Source: Oscillospiraceae bacterium
Lineage (GTDB): Bacteria; Bacillota; Clostridia; Oscillospirales; Oscillospiraceae
Reading direction: 5' to 3'
Assembly (NCBI GenBank): GCA_021769865.1
Contig: JAETSB010000003.1
Span: forward strand, 1 to 64,000
Length of the DNA stretch: 64,000 bases
The first letter of the stretch is position 1. Each line of letters opens with the position of its first letter. The position numbers and the translations under genes were made by a program. Of the stretch, positions 29,404-40,064 are shown one piece after another. Below the pieces are notes generated by a model, which did not search any database, was not told the origin of the DNA, and saw nothing but the letters and a program-made list of their open reading frames with translations.

Positions 29404-29993
29404 GCCTCTATCAGGACCCGCCGGATGCCCTGACCGTGGGCGGTGTGGAATACCCCATTGACACGGATTTCCGCGTGTGGACAAAGTTCCAGGCCACCAT
29501 GACGGGCAAGGGAACGGACCAGGAAAAGGCGAAACGCCTGTGCGCTTTTATGGAGCGCATGGGCCTTCCGCCGGGGGATCAGGCCCTGGAGGCCATGCTG
29601 GACTTCTTCACGGCGGCGTCTACGGAAAAAGCCGTTGCCGGGCAGAAGAACCGGCCCGCCGCCTTTGATTTCGAGAAGGACAGCGAATACATCTACGCCG
29701 CCTTTATGGGGGCCTATGACATCGACCTGACCACAGCCCGGCTCCACTGGTGGACCTTCAAGGCGCTGTTCAAGGCCCTGCCGGAGGACTGCGAGTTTTG
29801 CCGGATCATGCGATACCGGACTGTGGACCTGAAAAGCGTCCCCAAGGAGCAGCGGCGATTCTACCAGGAGCAGAAGGCCCGGTACAGCCTTGGAGAAAAG
29901 GCGGAGTACCGGACGGAAAAGGATATGCGCGATTATGTCAAGCGGCGGTTCGAGGAAGCGAAGCGCCAGGCGGAGGAAGCGCAGAAGAAATAG
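29400..29993 (+). CDS. Gp15-like tail assembly chaperone
   Basis: 197 residues, GTG start. The Gp15 family marks are visible: LTVGGVEYPIDTDFRVWTKF (about 11-30), FDFEKDSEYIYAAFMGAYDI DL (about 80-102), LHWWTFKALFKALPEDCEFC (about 106-125) and a Lys/Glu-rich tail. It assists tape-measure folding during tail assembly. A 9-bp hairpin follows at 29999-30025. Confidence 0.9.
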   Translation: MSLYQDPPDALTVGGVEYPIDTDFRVWTKFQATMTGKGTDQEKAKRLCAFMERMGLPPGDQALEAMLDFFTAASTEKAVAGQKNRPAAFDFEKDSEYIYAAFMGAYDIDLTTARLHWWTFKALFKALPEDCEFCRIMRYRTVDLKSVPKEQRRFYQEQKARYSLGEKAEYRTEKDMRDYVKRRFEEAKRQAEEAQKK

Positions 29994-30091
29994 TTGGCCT
30001 GCTCCATTTTTTTGTGGGGCAGGGGTATGAAAGCACCTTGAAAACCTCATATCGAGATAGCGGGGATTCTCTTTTAAAAGGAGGTGAGCGC

Positions 30092-32257
30092 GTGGCAAAT
30101 GACGGAACTGTAAAGATTGGCGTTGACGTCGATGAAAAGGAATTTCAGGATGGACTTTCTAAAATCAGCAAGACCGCCAAGTCTTCATTGAACAATCTTT
30201 CGAGGTCTCTTTCCTCAATTGGTAGGACTGCGGAAACGGGCTTTTCATCGGTCAGCAAAGGGCTCGAAAAAACAAACGCCACTATTTCAACCACGGCGAA
30301 GAAGCTGAAAGAGCTGGACAAGGCCCTCAAATTAGACCCCCAAAACGTAGAACTACTGGACCAAAAACAGCGACTTTTGGCGCAAAGCGCAGAAGCTACA
30401 GCGGAAAAATATGAGCATTTAAAGCAAGTGGCGGAATCTTCCACCGTCAGCAACGTTGTATTTAAAAATTGGGAGAAGGCGCAAGCATCCCTCCAAGAGG
30501 AAATTGACGGTACTGTCAAAGAAATTCAAAATTTGGAGAACAAAGCGCGGGAGCTGGAAGGATTAGGATTCGCCCCGGACAGCAGTTCTATGGTGGAAGT
30601 TCGGCAAAGAGCGGAGGCGGCACGCGAAAAACTAGGAGACCTTCAAGAAACCGTTGAAAGCACCTATGAGGAAATGGGGCGCCCTATCAGTATTGACCAA
30701 TGGGACGACCTTCAACGCGAACTGTCAGAAACCAAACACGCCGCCGACGAAGCACAAGAGGCATTTGACAATTTTTCCCCGGCGTTTTCCGGCTTTGGGT
30801 CGATGGCGGATGATATATCCGATAAGGCTAAAAAAGTAGCGGACGCAACAAAGGGGATATCCCTTGCTGCTGGAGGCGTGCTGACGGCCATGCTTGGCAG
30901 CGCAAAAGGAACGGAAGAATTTCGTTCTGACCTTTCCAAGCTGGATACAAACGCACAGTTAGCGGGCGTCGGGCTGGATTCGGCAAGAGAGGCCATGCGG
31001 CAATTGAATGCCGTATCAGACGAGACGGATTCAAGCGTTGAAGCGCTGTCGAACCTTTTACAGGCTGGCGTTTCGGAATCCACCCTGCAACAGGCCGTGG
31101 AAAATCTTGCCGGGGCCGCTGTGTCGTTCCCGGACACTATCAAGATCGAAAGCCTTGCGGATAGTCTGCAGGAAACCCTTGCAACGGGAGAGGCAACAGG
31201 GCAATTTGCAGAGGTTTTGAACCGCTTGGGCATCAGCACGGAAGAATTTAACTCTCAGCTATCCCAGGTCCCCGGAACGGCGGACAAGCTGCATTTCGCA
31301 TTGGACGCTCTGCAAAACGAAGGGCTTGCCGGGGTATACAAGGCTTGGGTTGAGAACAATGAAGCCCTTGTAAAAAACAAGGACGCCTCTTTTGAGTTCA
31401 AGGAATCACTCGCACAGCTTGGCGAAGAAATGCAGCCCTTGATGACAACTGTCACGGAGTTGGCTGGGAGCTTCTTGGACTGGTTTAACGGCCTATCCGA
31501 CGGGCAGCAAGGCGCTATCGTGGCCCTTGTTGGTATTGTTGCCGCAATTAGCCCCGTGGCAAGCGCGATTTCGTCTGTGTCCGGGGCCGTGAGCATGGTC
31601 GCAAAGAATTTGGGCGGCGTAAAAGATGCGGCGTCAGGCGTGTTTAGTTTATTTACAAGCAACCCGATGCTTATTGCTATTGGAGCCATAAGCGCTGCCC
31701 TCCTGCTGCTGATTCTCAATTGGGACAAGGTCAAGGATACTGTTGAAAATGTCATTGATGCCGTTGTCGGGTTTATTGAAAAGGGAATAGACGCTGTTAA
31801 GCGCTTCTTCTCCGCCTTGAACAACGGAAAGGAGAAAGCGGACAATTCGGGTGAAGGATCGACCAGAAGCACCCCCCGCGCAAAAGCAGCGGCATCCCCC
31901 GCCCGTATGGCGGCGGCTCCCGCTTCTGCGGAGGGAGAAAGCGGCAACGGCGAAGAAGGGACAAGCCTTGCGGCGTCCACCTTCTCCCGGGCATCCGCCG
32001 TCCGGGCGCTGGCAAGTGCTATCCCCAACGCGGAAAGCCGAGTAGCCGTAGCTACGGCGGCAATGGCCCCGACGGCGGGATACTCCGCGCCTCCTCCGAT
32101 ATCTGGAGGCAGTGGTGGGAACGGAGGCAACCAGCAAGCACCCATTATCCTGCGACCGAACTGGACCTTGCAATTCCAGGGAGACCTTGCACAGGTTGGC
32201 CGTGTCCTGAATCCTGTTATCAAGGACGAAGACCACCGGCTTGGCCCCGGCGTCTGA
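30092..32257 (+). CDS. Tail tape measure protein
   Basis: 721 residues, GTG after AAGGAGGTGAGCGC. N-terminal TMP head (KIGVDVDEKEFQDGLSKISK), long coiled coils (about 40-220), helical repeats, two hydrophobic stretches (about 495-520 AIVALVGIVAAISPVASAIS and 553-575 PMLIAIGAISAALLLLILNW), and a Gly/Ala/Ser tail. The open frame upstream of the GTG is a shadow of the Gp15 gene. Its length predicts a short tail of roughly 100 nm by the usual 0.15 nm per residue rule. Confidence 0.93.
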   Translation: MANDGTVKIGVDVDEKEFQDGLSKISKTAKSSLNNLSRSLSSIGRTAETGFSSVSKGLEKTNATISTTAKKLKELDKALKLDPQNVELLDQKQRLLAQSAEATAEKYEHLKQVAESSTVSNVVFKNWEKAQASLQEEIDGTVKEIQNLENKARELEGLGFAPDSSSMVEVRQRAEAAREKLGDLQETVESTYEEMGRPISIDQWDDLQRELSETKHAADEAQEAFDNFSPAFSGFGSMADDISDKAKKVADATKGISLAAGGVLTAMLGSAKGTEEFRSDLSKLDTNAQLAGVGLDSAREAMRQLNAVSDETDSSVEALSNLLQAGVSESTLQQAVENLAGAAVSFPDTIKIESLADSLQETLATGEATGQFAEVLNRLGISTEEFNSQLSQVPGTADKLHFALDALQNEGLAGVYKAWVENNEALVKNKDASFEFKESLAQLGEEMQPLMTTVTELAGSFLDWFNGLSDGQQGAIVALVGIVAAISPVASAISSVSGAVSMVAKNLGGVKDAASGVFSLFTSNPMLIAIGAISAALLLLILNWDKVKDTVENVIDAVVGFIEKGIDAVKRFFSALNNGKEKADNSGEGSTRSTPRAKAAASPARMAAAPASAEGESGNGEEGTSLAASTFSRASAVRALASAIPNAESRVAVATAAMAPTAGYSAPPPISGGSGGNGGNQQAPIILRPNWTLQFQGDLAQVGRVLNPVIKDEDHRLGPGV

Positions 32258-32269
32258 TTGGAGGAAACC

Positions 32270-32670
32270 ATGGACGAAGCTCTTTTCAAAATAGACGGGC
32301 AATCCTTCTCGGGTGTAGGCGTGGAAGCGCTCAAGCGCTCCTTCCGCATCCCGGACGGGCCCAACGCCGGCGAAATGCTGTCCGGCGATTATGAGCGGGA
32401 TATTGTCGGGACGTACTACGACTATGACCTTACGCTCACCGCCGAACAGCTACCGGACAGCGAATACAATGCCCTCTATGAAATTCTCTCCGCCCCGGTC
32501 AACAGTCATACGGTCGTTATGCCCTATGGCCTATCCAGCCTCACCTTTGAGGCCATGATTGAAATTGGGACGGATGAGTTGATACCAATGGACGACGGAA
32601 CGTGGTGGGGAAACCTCAATGTGTCCATCCGGGCCAAGAAGCCGCAGAGGCTTGCGGGTGAGGGAACGGT

Positions 32671-32674
<4 letters not shown>
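32270..32674 (+). CDS. Distal tail-like protein, 134 aa
   Basis: ATG after GGAGGAAACC. FKIDGQSFSGVGVEALKRSF RIPDG and YDYDLTLTAEQLPDSEYNAL, then VMPYGLSSLTFEAMIEIGTD and WWGNLNVSIRAKKP. A beta-rich protein between tape measure and tip, as distal tail (Dit) proteins are, though much shorter than classical Dit. Confidence 0.7.
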
Positions 32675-34848
<2,174 letters not shown>

Positions 34849-34857
34849 GGAGATACT

Positions 34858-34992
34858 ATGACACAAAATGAATTCAATCAGATGCTCCAGAATGCTTTCG
34901 CCTCTGGAATCGGCGGATACTTTACATCAAAGTACAGTTGGGAAGAAGTGGAAGCCCTGCTGGATTGGGTAAAGACGCAGAAGGGAAGCTAA
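34858..34992 (+). CDS. Small tail-region peptide, 44 aa
   Basis: ATG after AAGGAGATACT. MTQNEFNQMLQNAFASGIGG YFTSKYSWEEVEALLDWVKT: XkdX-like size and position, possibly a small fibre cofactor or chaperone. Good ribosome binding site; not in the usual length range of gene callers. Confidence 0.6.
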   Translation: MTQNEFNQMLQNAFASGIGGYFTSKYSWEEVEALLDWVKTQKGS

Positions 34993-35020
34993 TATCCGCC
35001 TTTAATCGGGAGGTAACGCC

Positions 35021-35647
35021 ATGTTTGAGCTATACGCCGAGAAAAATGATCTGTGTGTCCAACATCTGGAGCGCGTCACCAGCGGGAGCGTAAACGTCTA
35101 CGAGGCGGCGTTCGAGTTCTCTGAGGACTGGGCGGGGCTGGAGAAGACCGCTGTCTTCCGGGCGGGGGAGAAATCCGCCTCCGTGCTGCTGGGTGATACC
35201 GGCGCGTGCGTTGTCCCCTGGGAGGTGCTGACCACTCCCGGCGTCCGGCTGGAGGCCGGGGTCTACGGTACCAGGGCCGGGACGGTGGTGCTTCCAACGG
35301 TCTGGGCGGACCTGGGGTATATCCACACCGGCGCGGCGCCGGGGGACGAGGCCCGGCCCCCCACGCCGGACCTGTGGGAGCAGGAGCTTGCCCGGAAGGG
35401 AGACCGCCTGGGCTACACCGAGGCGGGAGAGCTGGGGCTGTACGCCGGAGAGAAGCTGCTGGGGTCGGTTCCGGTCTCCGGCGGGGGAGGCATGCCCTTT
35501 GGCGTTGGGCACGGGCTAAAAGTAGTAGACGGAAACCTGACGGTCAACGCCGTGAATGATTTTAAAGGGGACAACACCCTGCCTATGACGGCGGCTGGCG
35601 TCGACCTCGTTGTCGGGAATATTGAGGCCCTACTCACTACTATTTAA
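35021..35647 (+). CDS. Baseplate/tail protein, 208 aa
   Basis: Residues 1-105 form a beta domain (MFELYAEKNDLCVQHLERVT, YEAAFEFSEDWAGLEKTAVF, VPWEVLTTPGVRLEAGVYGT) found in upper baseplate proteins of Firmicutes siphophages; the C-terminal part has linker and short fibre-like sequence. ATG after GGGAGGTAACGCC. Confidence 0.72.
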   Translation: MFELYAEKNDLCVQHLERVTSGSVNVYEAAFEFSEDWAGLEKTAVFRAGEKSASVLLGDTGACVVPWEVLTTPGVRLEAGVYGTRAGTVVLPTVWADLGYIHTGAAPGDEARPPTPDLWEQELARKGDRLGYTEAGELGLYAGEKLLGSVPVSGGGGMPFGVGHGLKVVDGNLTVNAVNDFKGDNTLPMTAAGVDLVVGNIEALLTTI

Positions 35648-35659
35648 AGGAGGCGCGTT

Positions 35660-36238
35660 ATGAGCGTAGCGACACAGATTACCCGTATCCAGCAAGACCG
35701 AAACACCATCCGGACGAAGCTGGTGGAGCTGGGCATGGCCCAGAACACCGACGACCTTGACAAGCTGGCGACCGCCATTGAGAACCTTGAAAACCGGGGC
35801 GCGGTGTCTGCGACCGTCCAGGTGGGAGATACCTACACCATTCCGAAGGGCTACCACAACGGCAGCGGCACTGTGTCCGGCGTTTCTGGGGGCGAAAACT
35901 ATAACCTCCAATCGAAAACCATTACCCCGACCAAGAACCAGCAGAATGTCACCCCGGACAGCGGATACTATGGTTTGTCCGACGTGACCGTGGCGGCAAT
36001 CCCGGAGGTATATCAGGACGTGAGCACGGTTACCGCCGGGGCGGCGGATGTCCTGACCGGGAAGGTGATCGTGGATGCGACCGGAAAGCCTGTCCCGGGC
36101 AGCATGCCCAACAACGGGGCCCTGGCCCTGACCATTGACGGACTGACGGCAACATCTGCGGCTATTCCAGCCGGGTATTCCAGCGGCGGAACGGTGTCCC
36201 TGACAAGCGATATTGAGGACGCCCTGGCTGCGATTTGA
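35660..36238 (+). CDS. Tail fibre protein, 192 aa
   Basis: A helical head (TRIQQDRNTIRTKLVELGMA QNTDDLDKLATAIENL) is followed by beta repeats (YTIPKGYHNGSGTVSGVSGG; VTPDSGYYGLSDVTVAAIPE) typical of phage tail proteins with Y(Y)GLS-DVTV repeats. It and the next gene share the short helical head style. Confidence 0.8.
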   Translation: MSVATQITRIQQDRNTIRTKLVELGMAQNTDDLDKLATAIENLENRGAVSATVQVGDTYTIPKGYHNGSGTVSGVSGGENYNLQSKTITPTKNQQNVTPDSGYYGLSDVTVAAIPEVYQDVSTVTAGAADVLTGKVIVDATGKPVPGSMPNNGALALTIDGLTATSAAIPAGYSSGGTVSLTSDIEDALAAI

Positions 36239-36246
36239 GGTGTGCT

Positions 36247-36921
36247 ATGAGCATAGAAAGCGAAATCCTGCGGATACAGCACAATATTGCCAACGCCTAT
36301 GCGAAGGTGGCGGAAAAGGGCGGGGAAGTTCCGCTGCAGCCTGTCAGCGTCAACCTTGCGGCGGCGGTTGAATCAATTCCCCAAACCTTGCCGGCACCAG
36401 ACAATAATCCTATCGGCACCATCATCAGCTTCATGGGCACATCCGCCCCAAAGGACTACCTCGTTTGCGACGGTGCGCAGCACAGCATCAGCCAATATCC
36501 GGCTCTGGCCTCTTTTTTCGCGGAACAGTTCGGCGCGAAAAACCACTTCGGCGGGGATGGGACCACCACCTTTGCCGTACCAGACATGCGCAATCTGTTT
36601 TTGCGTGGCTACCACGGCGAGGCGGAGGAGCAACTGAGCGGGGAGATTGGGCAGAAGCAGGAGGCAACGTGGATTCCGCACATTTTTTCTGGTGATAGTC
36701 TGGCCGGGACACTTGATTCCCAACACCCCCAAAATGTTGATTCCGTTTCTGGGGAGACAAGAAATTATGGATATGCCAACGGAAAAGCGACGGCTTTAAA
36801 TGCCATATATACAAAATTTTCCGCCCGCCCCGTCAACATGTCTGTGCTGTACTGCATCAAGGCGGTGGCATCCAGCGGTTCCGGCGGGGAATCCTCCGGG
36901 GAGGTGTACTCCACGGAGTGA
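36247..36921 (+). CDS. Tail collar fibre protein
   Basis: 224 residues. Head ESEILRIQHNIANAYAKVAE KGG, then a tail-collar domain: PIGTIISFMGTSAPKDYLVC DGAQHSISQYPALASFFAEQ and TTTFAVPDMRNLFLRGYHGE. The end FSARPVNMSVLYCIKA is the normal collar C-terminus. It contacts the host surface. I use the ATG after GAGGTGTGCT. Confidence 0.9.
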   Translation: MSIESEILRIQHNIANAYAKVAEKGGEVPLQPVSVNLAAAVESIPQTLPAPDNNPIGTIISFMGTSAPKDYLVCDGAQHSISQYPALASFFAEQFGAKNHFGGDGTTTFAVPDMRNLFLRGYHGEAEEQLSGEIGQKQEATWIPHIFSGDSLAGTLDSQHPQNVDSVSGETRNYGYANGKATALNAIYTKFSARPVNMSVLYCIKAVASSGSGGESSGEVYSTE

Positions 36922-36928
36922 TAATGGC

Positions 36929-37018
36929 GTGAATGGGATATTTTTTTATAATTTCCACGCTATAGAATCTACATTTAATGGCGTTGTAACGATTGAATAC
37001 ACCAAAACCACTGACTAG
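36929..37018 (+). pseudogene. Residual fibre C-terminus
   Basis: A GTG-started frame encodes NGIFFYNFHAIESTFNGVVT IEYTKTTD with no ribosome binding site. The text resembles the last strand pairs of other fibre proteins. It is probably debris of an exchanged fibre gene between the present fibre and the lysis genes. Confidence 0.35.
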
Positions 37019-37028
37019 GAGGGATTTT

Positions 37029-37361
37029 ATGCCTGAAAAATGCACTGACAACCCCCGGGACTGCCCGCTGATGTCCAGGGTGGAGGCCCTGGAGGAGGCC
37101 AACAAGCAGCACAGCGACACCCATCGGGAGATTTTCCGGCGGCTTGGGGACCTGGAGTCCGCTACTGCCGTACAGGGGAAGCATCTGGAAAATATCGACG
37201 AGAAGCTGACGGACATCAAAGCCGACCAGAAATCCATCCTGCAAAAGGTGGAGGCCATGGAGGCCAAACCCGCCAAGCGGTGGGAGGCCCTGGTAGAAAA
37301 GGCCCTGTGGGCCGTCTGCGCCGCCGTCATTGCCTTTCTCCTCGGGAGGGTTGGCCTGTGA
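37029..37361 (+). CDS. XhlA-type hemolysin/lysis accessory protein
   Basis: 110 residues. A coiled coil (about 15-80: SRVEALEEANKQHSDTHREI; HLENIDEKLTDIKADQKSIL) and one C-terminal membrane helix (ALWAVCAAVIAFLLGRVGL). Size, layout and position before the holin fit the XhlA family of PBSX-like phages. ATG after AGGAGGGATTTT. Confidence 0.85.
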   Translation: MPEKCTDNPRDCPLMSRVEALEEANKQHSDTHREIFRRLGDLESATAVQGKHLENIDEKLTDIKADQKSILQKVEAMEAKPAKRWEALVEKALWAVCAAVIAFLLGRVGL

Positions 37362-37600
37362 GCGGGAAGCGGCGGAAGAAGGCCAAGACCTCCAACGTGA
37401 TCCTGCTGGCGCTGGGGCTGTTCGCCGTTGGCTTCATCGTGGCTATGACGGTGATCTTCTGCGTCAAGGGCGCGGTTCCGGACACGCTGATCCAGTACAC
37501 CCTGGGGGCCGGAGGCGTGGAGGCCCTGCTGCTGGCGGGGATTAAAATTTCAAAAGTACGAGCCGGGGAAGGAGGCGGAGACGATGGAGAAGCCCTGTAG
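37358..37600 (+). CDS. Two-span membrane protein, holin-like, 80 aa
   Basis: GTG overlapping the XhlA stop. Basic head KRRKKAKTSN, then two membrane spans (VILLALGLFAVGFIVAMTVI and LIQYTLGAGGVEALLLAGIK) and an acidic end. Likely part of the lysis set, but a second clear holin (LLH) is encoded at 38733, so this may be an anti-holin or unrelated phage membrane protein. Confidence 0.6.
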   Translation: MSGKRRKKAKTSNVILLALGLFAVGFIVAMTVIFCVKGAVPDTLIQYTLGAGGVEALLLAGIKISKVRAGEGGGDDGEAL

Positions 37601-37654
37601 TTGATTAAAAAAGAAGAACCGCCCGGGCCCCCGAGCAGTTCTATTTTTAATCAA
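37601..37654. terminator. Bidirectional terminator between convergent genes
   Basis: TTGATTAAAAA-AGAAGAAC pairs with GTTCT-A-TTTTTAATCAA around a GC-rich loop. A-rich on the left and T-rich on the right, it ends the plus-strand tail/XhlA operon and the minus-strand two-gene cassette, whose last codons overlap it. Confidence 0.8.
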
Positions 37655-38151
37655 AAATCGAATCCCACGATCTCGTTCGCGTGAGCCCACTCCTCACTAT
37701 CTTCCTCCAGTCGAGATACCTCGTCAAGGCTCATCCCATCGGCTTCCCACCGGTAAATCGGCTCGGCGGCGAACGACGGGCCCGCGCTCATATCGCGGAA
37801 GATCTCCCAGCATTCCAGCCACTTCTCACCGTTCCATTCGGACACGCAGAATCGACGGCCATCAGATGTCTCCCACACGTCAACGTCGAGGCTACCGGTA
37901 GAGGGGTAGATGTGGTCCGCAGTCCCGATAAGCTTCATTCCCATAGGTCCATACTCCTTTTCCAGTTCCTTTTTCAACAATTCTTTTACAATAGACGCCA
38001 AAGATACTCCTCTGGCAGCAGCCAGCATTCTGTATTTTTTCAACTCTCCTTTCCGAAAGCTGATATGGAACCTTTCCAGATGTTCCCTATGCCACGCCTT
38101 CTGCGCTTCCGCCTGCCGCGCCTTCGCGGCCTCACTTAAGTTACGTGTCAT
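37651..38151 (-). CDS. Ribbon-helix-helix-like protein, 166 aa
   Basis: Second gene of a reverse cassette. Residues about 20-62 look like an RHH/CopG-type DNA-binding unit (ERFHISFRKGELKKYRMLAA, ARGVSLASIVKELLKKELEK), with one beta strand and two helices. A C-terminal domain follows (VDVWETSDGRRFCVSEWNGE; EPIYRWEADGMSLDEVSRLE), like those of HicB/antitoxin-type proteins. The start overlaps the stop of the upstream gene (ATGA). Antitoxin or autoregulator is inferred. The promoter palindrome upstream of the pair is a plausible binding site. Confidence 0.7.
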   Translation of the reverse strand: MTRNLSEAAKARQAEAQKAWHREHLERFHISFRKGELKKYRMLAAARGVSLASIVKELLKKELEKEYGPMGMKLIGTADHIYPSTGSLDVDVWETSDGRRFCVSEWNGEKWLECWEIFRDMSAGPSFAAEPIYRWEADGMSLDEVSRLEEDSEEWAHANEIVGFDF

Positions 38152-38612
38152 GCGACCACCTCCGCCAGCTTCTGCTTCATGGTGGCCACCCGCCACCCCT
38201 TGCGGGCGGGAATGCCGTGGGCGCGGCACTCGGAGACTAAGGACTCATAGCTGTTCTGCCGGACCTTGATGACTTCCAGACGCTGAGCGCACTTCTCGGC
38301 GGTGTTCTCGGACTCCAGCCCCTCGGCGGTCTCCAGGCAAGACTTCGGGGCCCAACGGACGATCTTCCCATAGCTGGTATCCCAAGACAGCTGAACGGCC
38401 TTCTCGGTCTCGCGGAGAGAAACAGGGGACACTCCGATGATTGCCAAGCGCTCGCTGTCGGTAAAGCTCCTAGACATAAACCAACCATTGACAGAATAGG
38501 AGGGCTTCTTTGCCTCCGCCCAAGACTGGTGGAGAGCCTCGCTCATAGTGCAGCCGGTCATCCGGCGAGTTCTCCATGCGTTAGTCATGATATTGGAAAG
38601 ATCGTACTTCAT
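38148..38612 (-). CDS. First gene of the reverse cassette, 154 aa
   Basis: Head KYDLSNIMTNAWRTRRMTGC TMSEALHQSWAEAKK is a helical module seen at the start of many Clostridia phage/plasmid proteins. The middle is short and beta-like, and the end is a SAP/HeH-like helix pair (VRQNSYESLVSECRAHGIPA RKGWRVATMKQKLAEVV). ATG after GGAGGAAAAAGCA. No known activity. In two-gene order with a coupled RHH gene, it could be a toxin or a DNA-binding moron. Confidence 0.65.
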   Translation of the reverse strand: MKYDLSNIMTNAWRTRRMTGCTMSEALHQSWAEAKKPSYSVNGWFMSRSFTDSERLAIIGVSPVSLRETEKAVQLSWDTSYGKIVRWAPKSCLETAEGLESENTAEKCAQRLEVIKVRQNSYESLVSECRAHGIPARKGWRVATMKQKLAEVVA

Positions 38613-38640
38613 TGCTTTTTCCTCCGTTCCTTTTATAATT

Positions 38641-38671
38641 GTATTGTAGCACAACAATACTTTTCTGTCAA
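38641..38671 (-). promoter_or_regulatory. Promoter with overlapping palindrome for the reverse cassette
   Basis: On the minus strand TTGACA (complement of 38666-38671), 17 bp, TACAAT (complement of 38643-38648). The spacer and -10 contain the inverted repeat GTATTGT-AGCACA-ACAATAC (38641-38660), so a bound protein would block RNA polymerase. Autoregulation by the RHH gene is the obvious model. Confidence 0.75.
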
Positions 38672-38732
38672 CACTTTTTTCAAGATTTCTCAAATTTTTT
38701 ACCGGGTCGAACCCGGAGAAAGTGAGGTACAT

Positions 38733-39155
38733 ATGAATAACCTGTATGAGATCATCGGCAATCTGCTGGCGGCGTTTGCGGTGGGTTTGCTGGCCTATCT
38801 GACGCCGAAGGTAAAGGAATGGCTGAATGCCAAGACCGGGAAGGACCATTACGATCAGCTGATGCAGCTTGTAGCCGCTTTCGCCCGGGCGGCGGAGCAG
38901 CTGTACCACGACCAGGACCCGGCGGGTACGCAGCGCAAGCAGTTTGTCCAGGACCAGCTTCGGGCGCTGGGCGTGGAGGTCACGGAGGCGGTTATTAATA
39001 TGATTGAGGGCGCCGTCTGGGAGATCAACACGGAGAATAAAAAGGCGCTGGTGCAGACCAAGGAACTTGAAGCTATGGCAAACGGCCTTGGAGAAGCGGC
39101 TGTGCAGGAAGCGCTTGCCCGCATTAAGGAAGGAAATGTAGATGGCAACGGCTGA
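38733..39155 (+). CDS. Phage holin, LLH family
   Basis: 140 residues. One N-terminal membrane helix (LYEIIGNLLAAFAVGLLAYL) then a helical cytoplasmic domain with YDQLMQLVAAFARAAEQLYH, QRKQFVQDQLRALGVEVTEA VINMIEGAVWEIN. This is the LLH/phage_holin_6 layout; it would permeabilise the membrane for the endolysin in the next gene. ATG after AGTGAGGTACAT. Overlaps the endolysin by 14 bp. Confidence 0.92.
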   Translation: MNNLYEIIGNLLAAFAVGLLAYLTPKVKEWLNAKTGKDHYDQLMQLVAAFARAAEQLYHDQDPAGTQRKQFVQDQLRALGVEVTEAVINMIEGAVWEINTENKKALVQTKELEAMANGLGEAAVQEALARIKEGNVDGNG

Positions 39156-39825
39156 GAGGGTGCTTGCCATTGCCCGGGGGGAGCTGGGGAACACGGAAAA
39201 CCCCGCCGGGAGCAACCGGACGAAGTACGGGAAGTGGTTCGGGCTGGACGGCTATGCCTGGTGCATGATGTTTGTCATGTGGGTCTTCTGGAAAGCGGGG
39301 GCCTTGGGGCTCTTGCCTAAGCGGACGGCTTCCTGCGGTGATTTGATGAACGCTGCCAAGAAGGCGGGCCAGTGGGTGACGAAAGACTACCGGCCCGGGG
39401 ACGTGGTGATCTATGACTTCCCCGGCGGCGCGGCCACGGACCACACGGGCATTATCGAGAAAGTGACGCTGACCGGCGTGGTAGCCATTGAGGGCAACAC
39501 CAGCGAGGCCGGGAGCCAGAGCAACGGCGGGATGGTTTGCCGCAAGACCCGGCCCTACAGCCAGATTGTGGGCGTTGTGCGCCCGAAGTACAGACAGGAG
39601 GACGACGACATGAACATTGACAAGCTGACTGACGCAGAGGTGCTGAAACTGGGACAGCGCCTACAGGCGGTTATGGGCAGACAGCCCGTCAGCCCCGCTC
39701 TGGCCCCGGAACTGTCGGAAGCAAAGTCCAAGGGGATTACCGACGGGACAAGCCCCGGGGCGTTCTGCACCCGGGCCCAGGCCGCCGTCATGACGCTGCG
39801 GGCGGCCAAGAACGGAAAAATCTGA
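39142..39825 (+). CDS. CHAP-domain endolysin
   Basis: 227 residues. The CHAP amidase/endopeptidase spans 1-150: Cys41 in LDGYAWCMMFVMWVFWKAGA, PGDVVIYDFPGG and His101 in TDHTGIIEKV; Asn in EGNTSEA. Residues 160-227 resemble half of an SLH repeat (KSKGITDGTSPGAFCTRAQA AVMTLRAA), which may bind the cell wall. No signal peptide, so holin-dependent release. Confidence 0.92.
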   Translation: MATAERVLAIARGELGNTENPAGSNRTKYGKWFGLDGYAWCMMFVMWVFWKAGALGLLPKRTASCGDLMNAAKKAGQWVTKDYRPGDVVIYDFPGGAATDHTGIIEKVTLTGVVAIEGNTSEAGSQSNGGMVCRKTRPYSQIVGVVRPKYRQEDDDMNIDKLTDAEVLKLGQRLQAVMGRQPVSPALAPELSEAKSKGITDGTSPGAFCTRAQAAVMTLRAAKNGKI

Positions 39826-39851
39826 TTTAAGGAGGTCGCGAACTCGCACCA

Positions 39852-40064
39852 ATGCGCCTGGACAATCTGACTGAGGCAGAGTGCGAATACTACCGTCACG
39901 GCTGCAATTTTACGGACGATGAGCGGGCGGTCTTTGATTTGCGAGTGAGAGGAAAATCCCGGGTTGAGATTGCCGTCTCCTTGGCGATATCCATCGCTAC
40001 AACAGACCGACGGATTCGCGGCATCTATGCAAAAGTGAATAAAGTGAGGGAGCCGGAGCGTTAA
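39852..40064 (+). CDS. LuxR/sigma-region-4-like HTH protein, 70 aa
   Basis: EYYRHGCNFTDDERAVFDLR VRGKSRVEIAVSLAISIATT DRRIRGIYAKV is a clear region 4/LuxR-type HTH. The AAGGAGG is 15 bases before the ATG, somewhat far. It directly precedes the promoter with TGATAG boxes at 40088-40142, and is the obvious candidate to act on it. Its last codons form the left arm of a terminator. Confidence 0.75.
   Translation: MRLDNLTEAECEYYRHGCNFTDDERAVFDLRVRGKSRVEIAVSLAISIATTDRRIRGIYAKVNKVREPER

Noticed and set aside
29000-29410. Programmed frameshift between the two tail chaperones
   Set aside because: No slippery heptamer seen and the second gene has its own overlapping GTG start, so independent initiation explains it.
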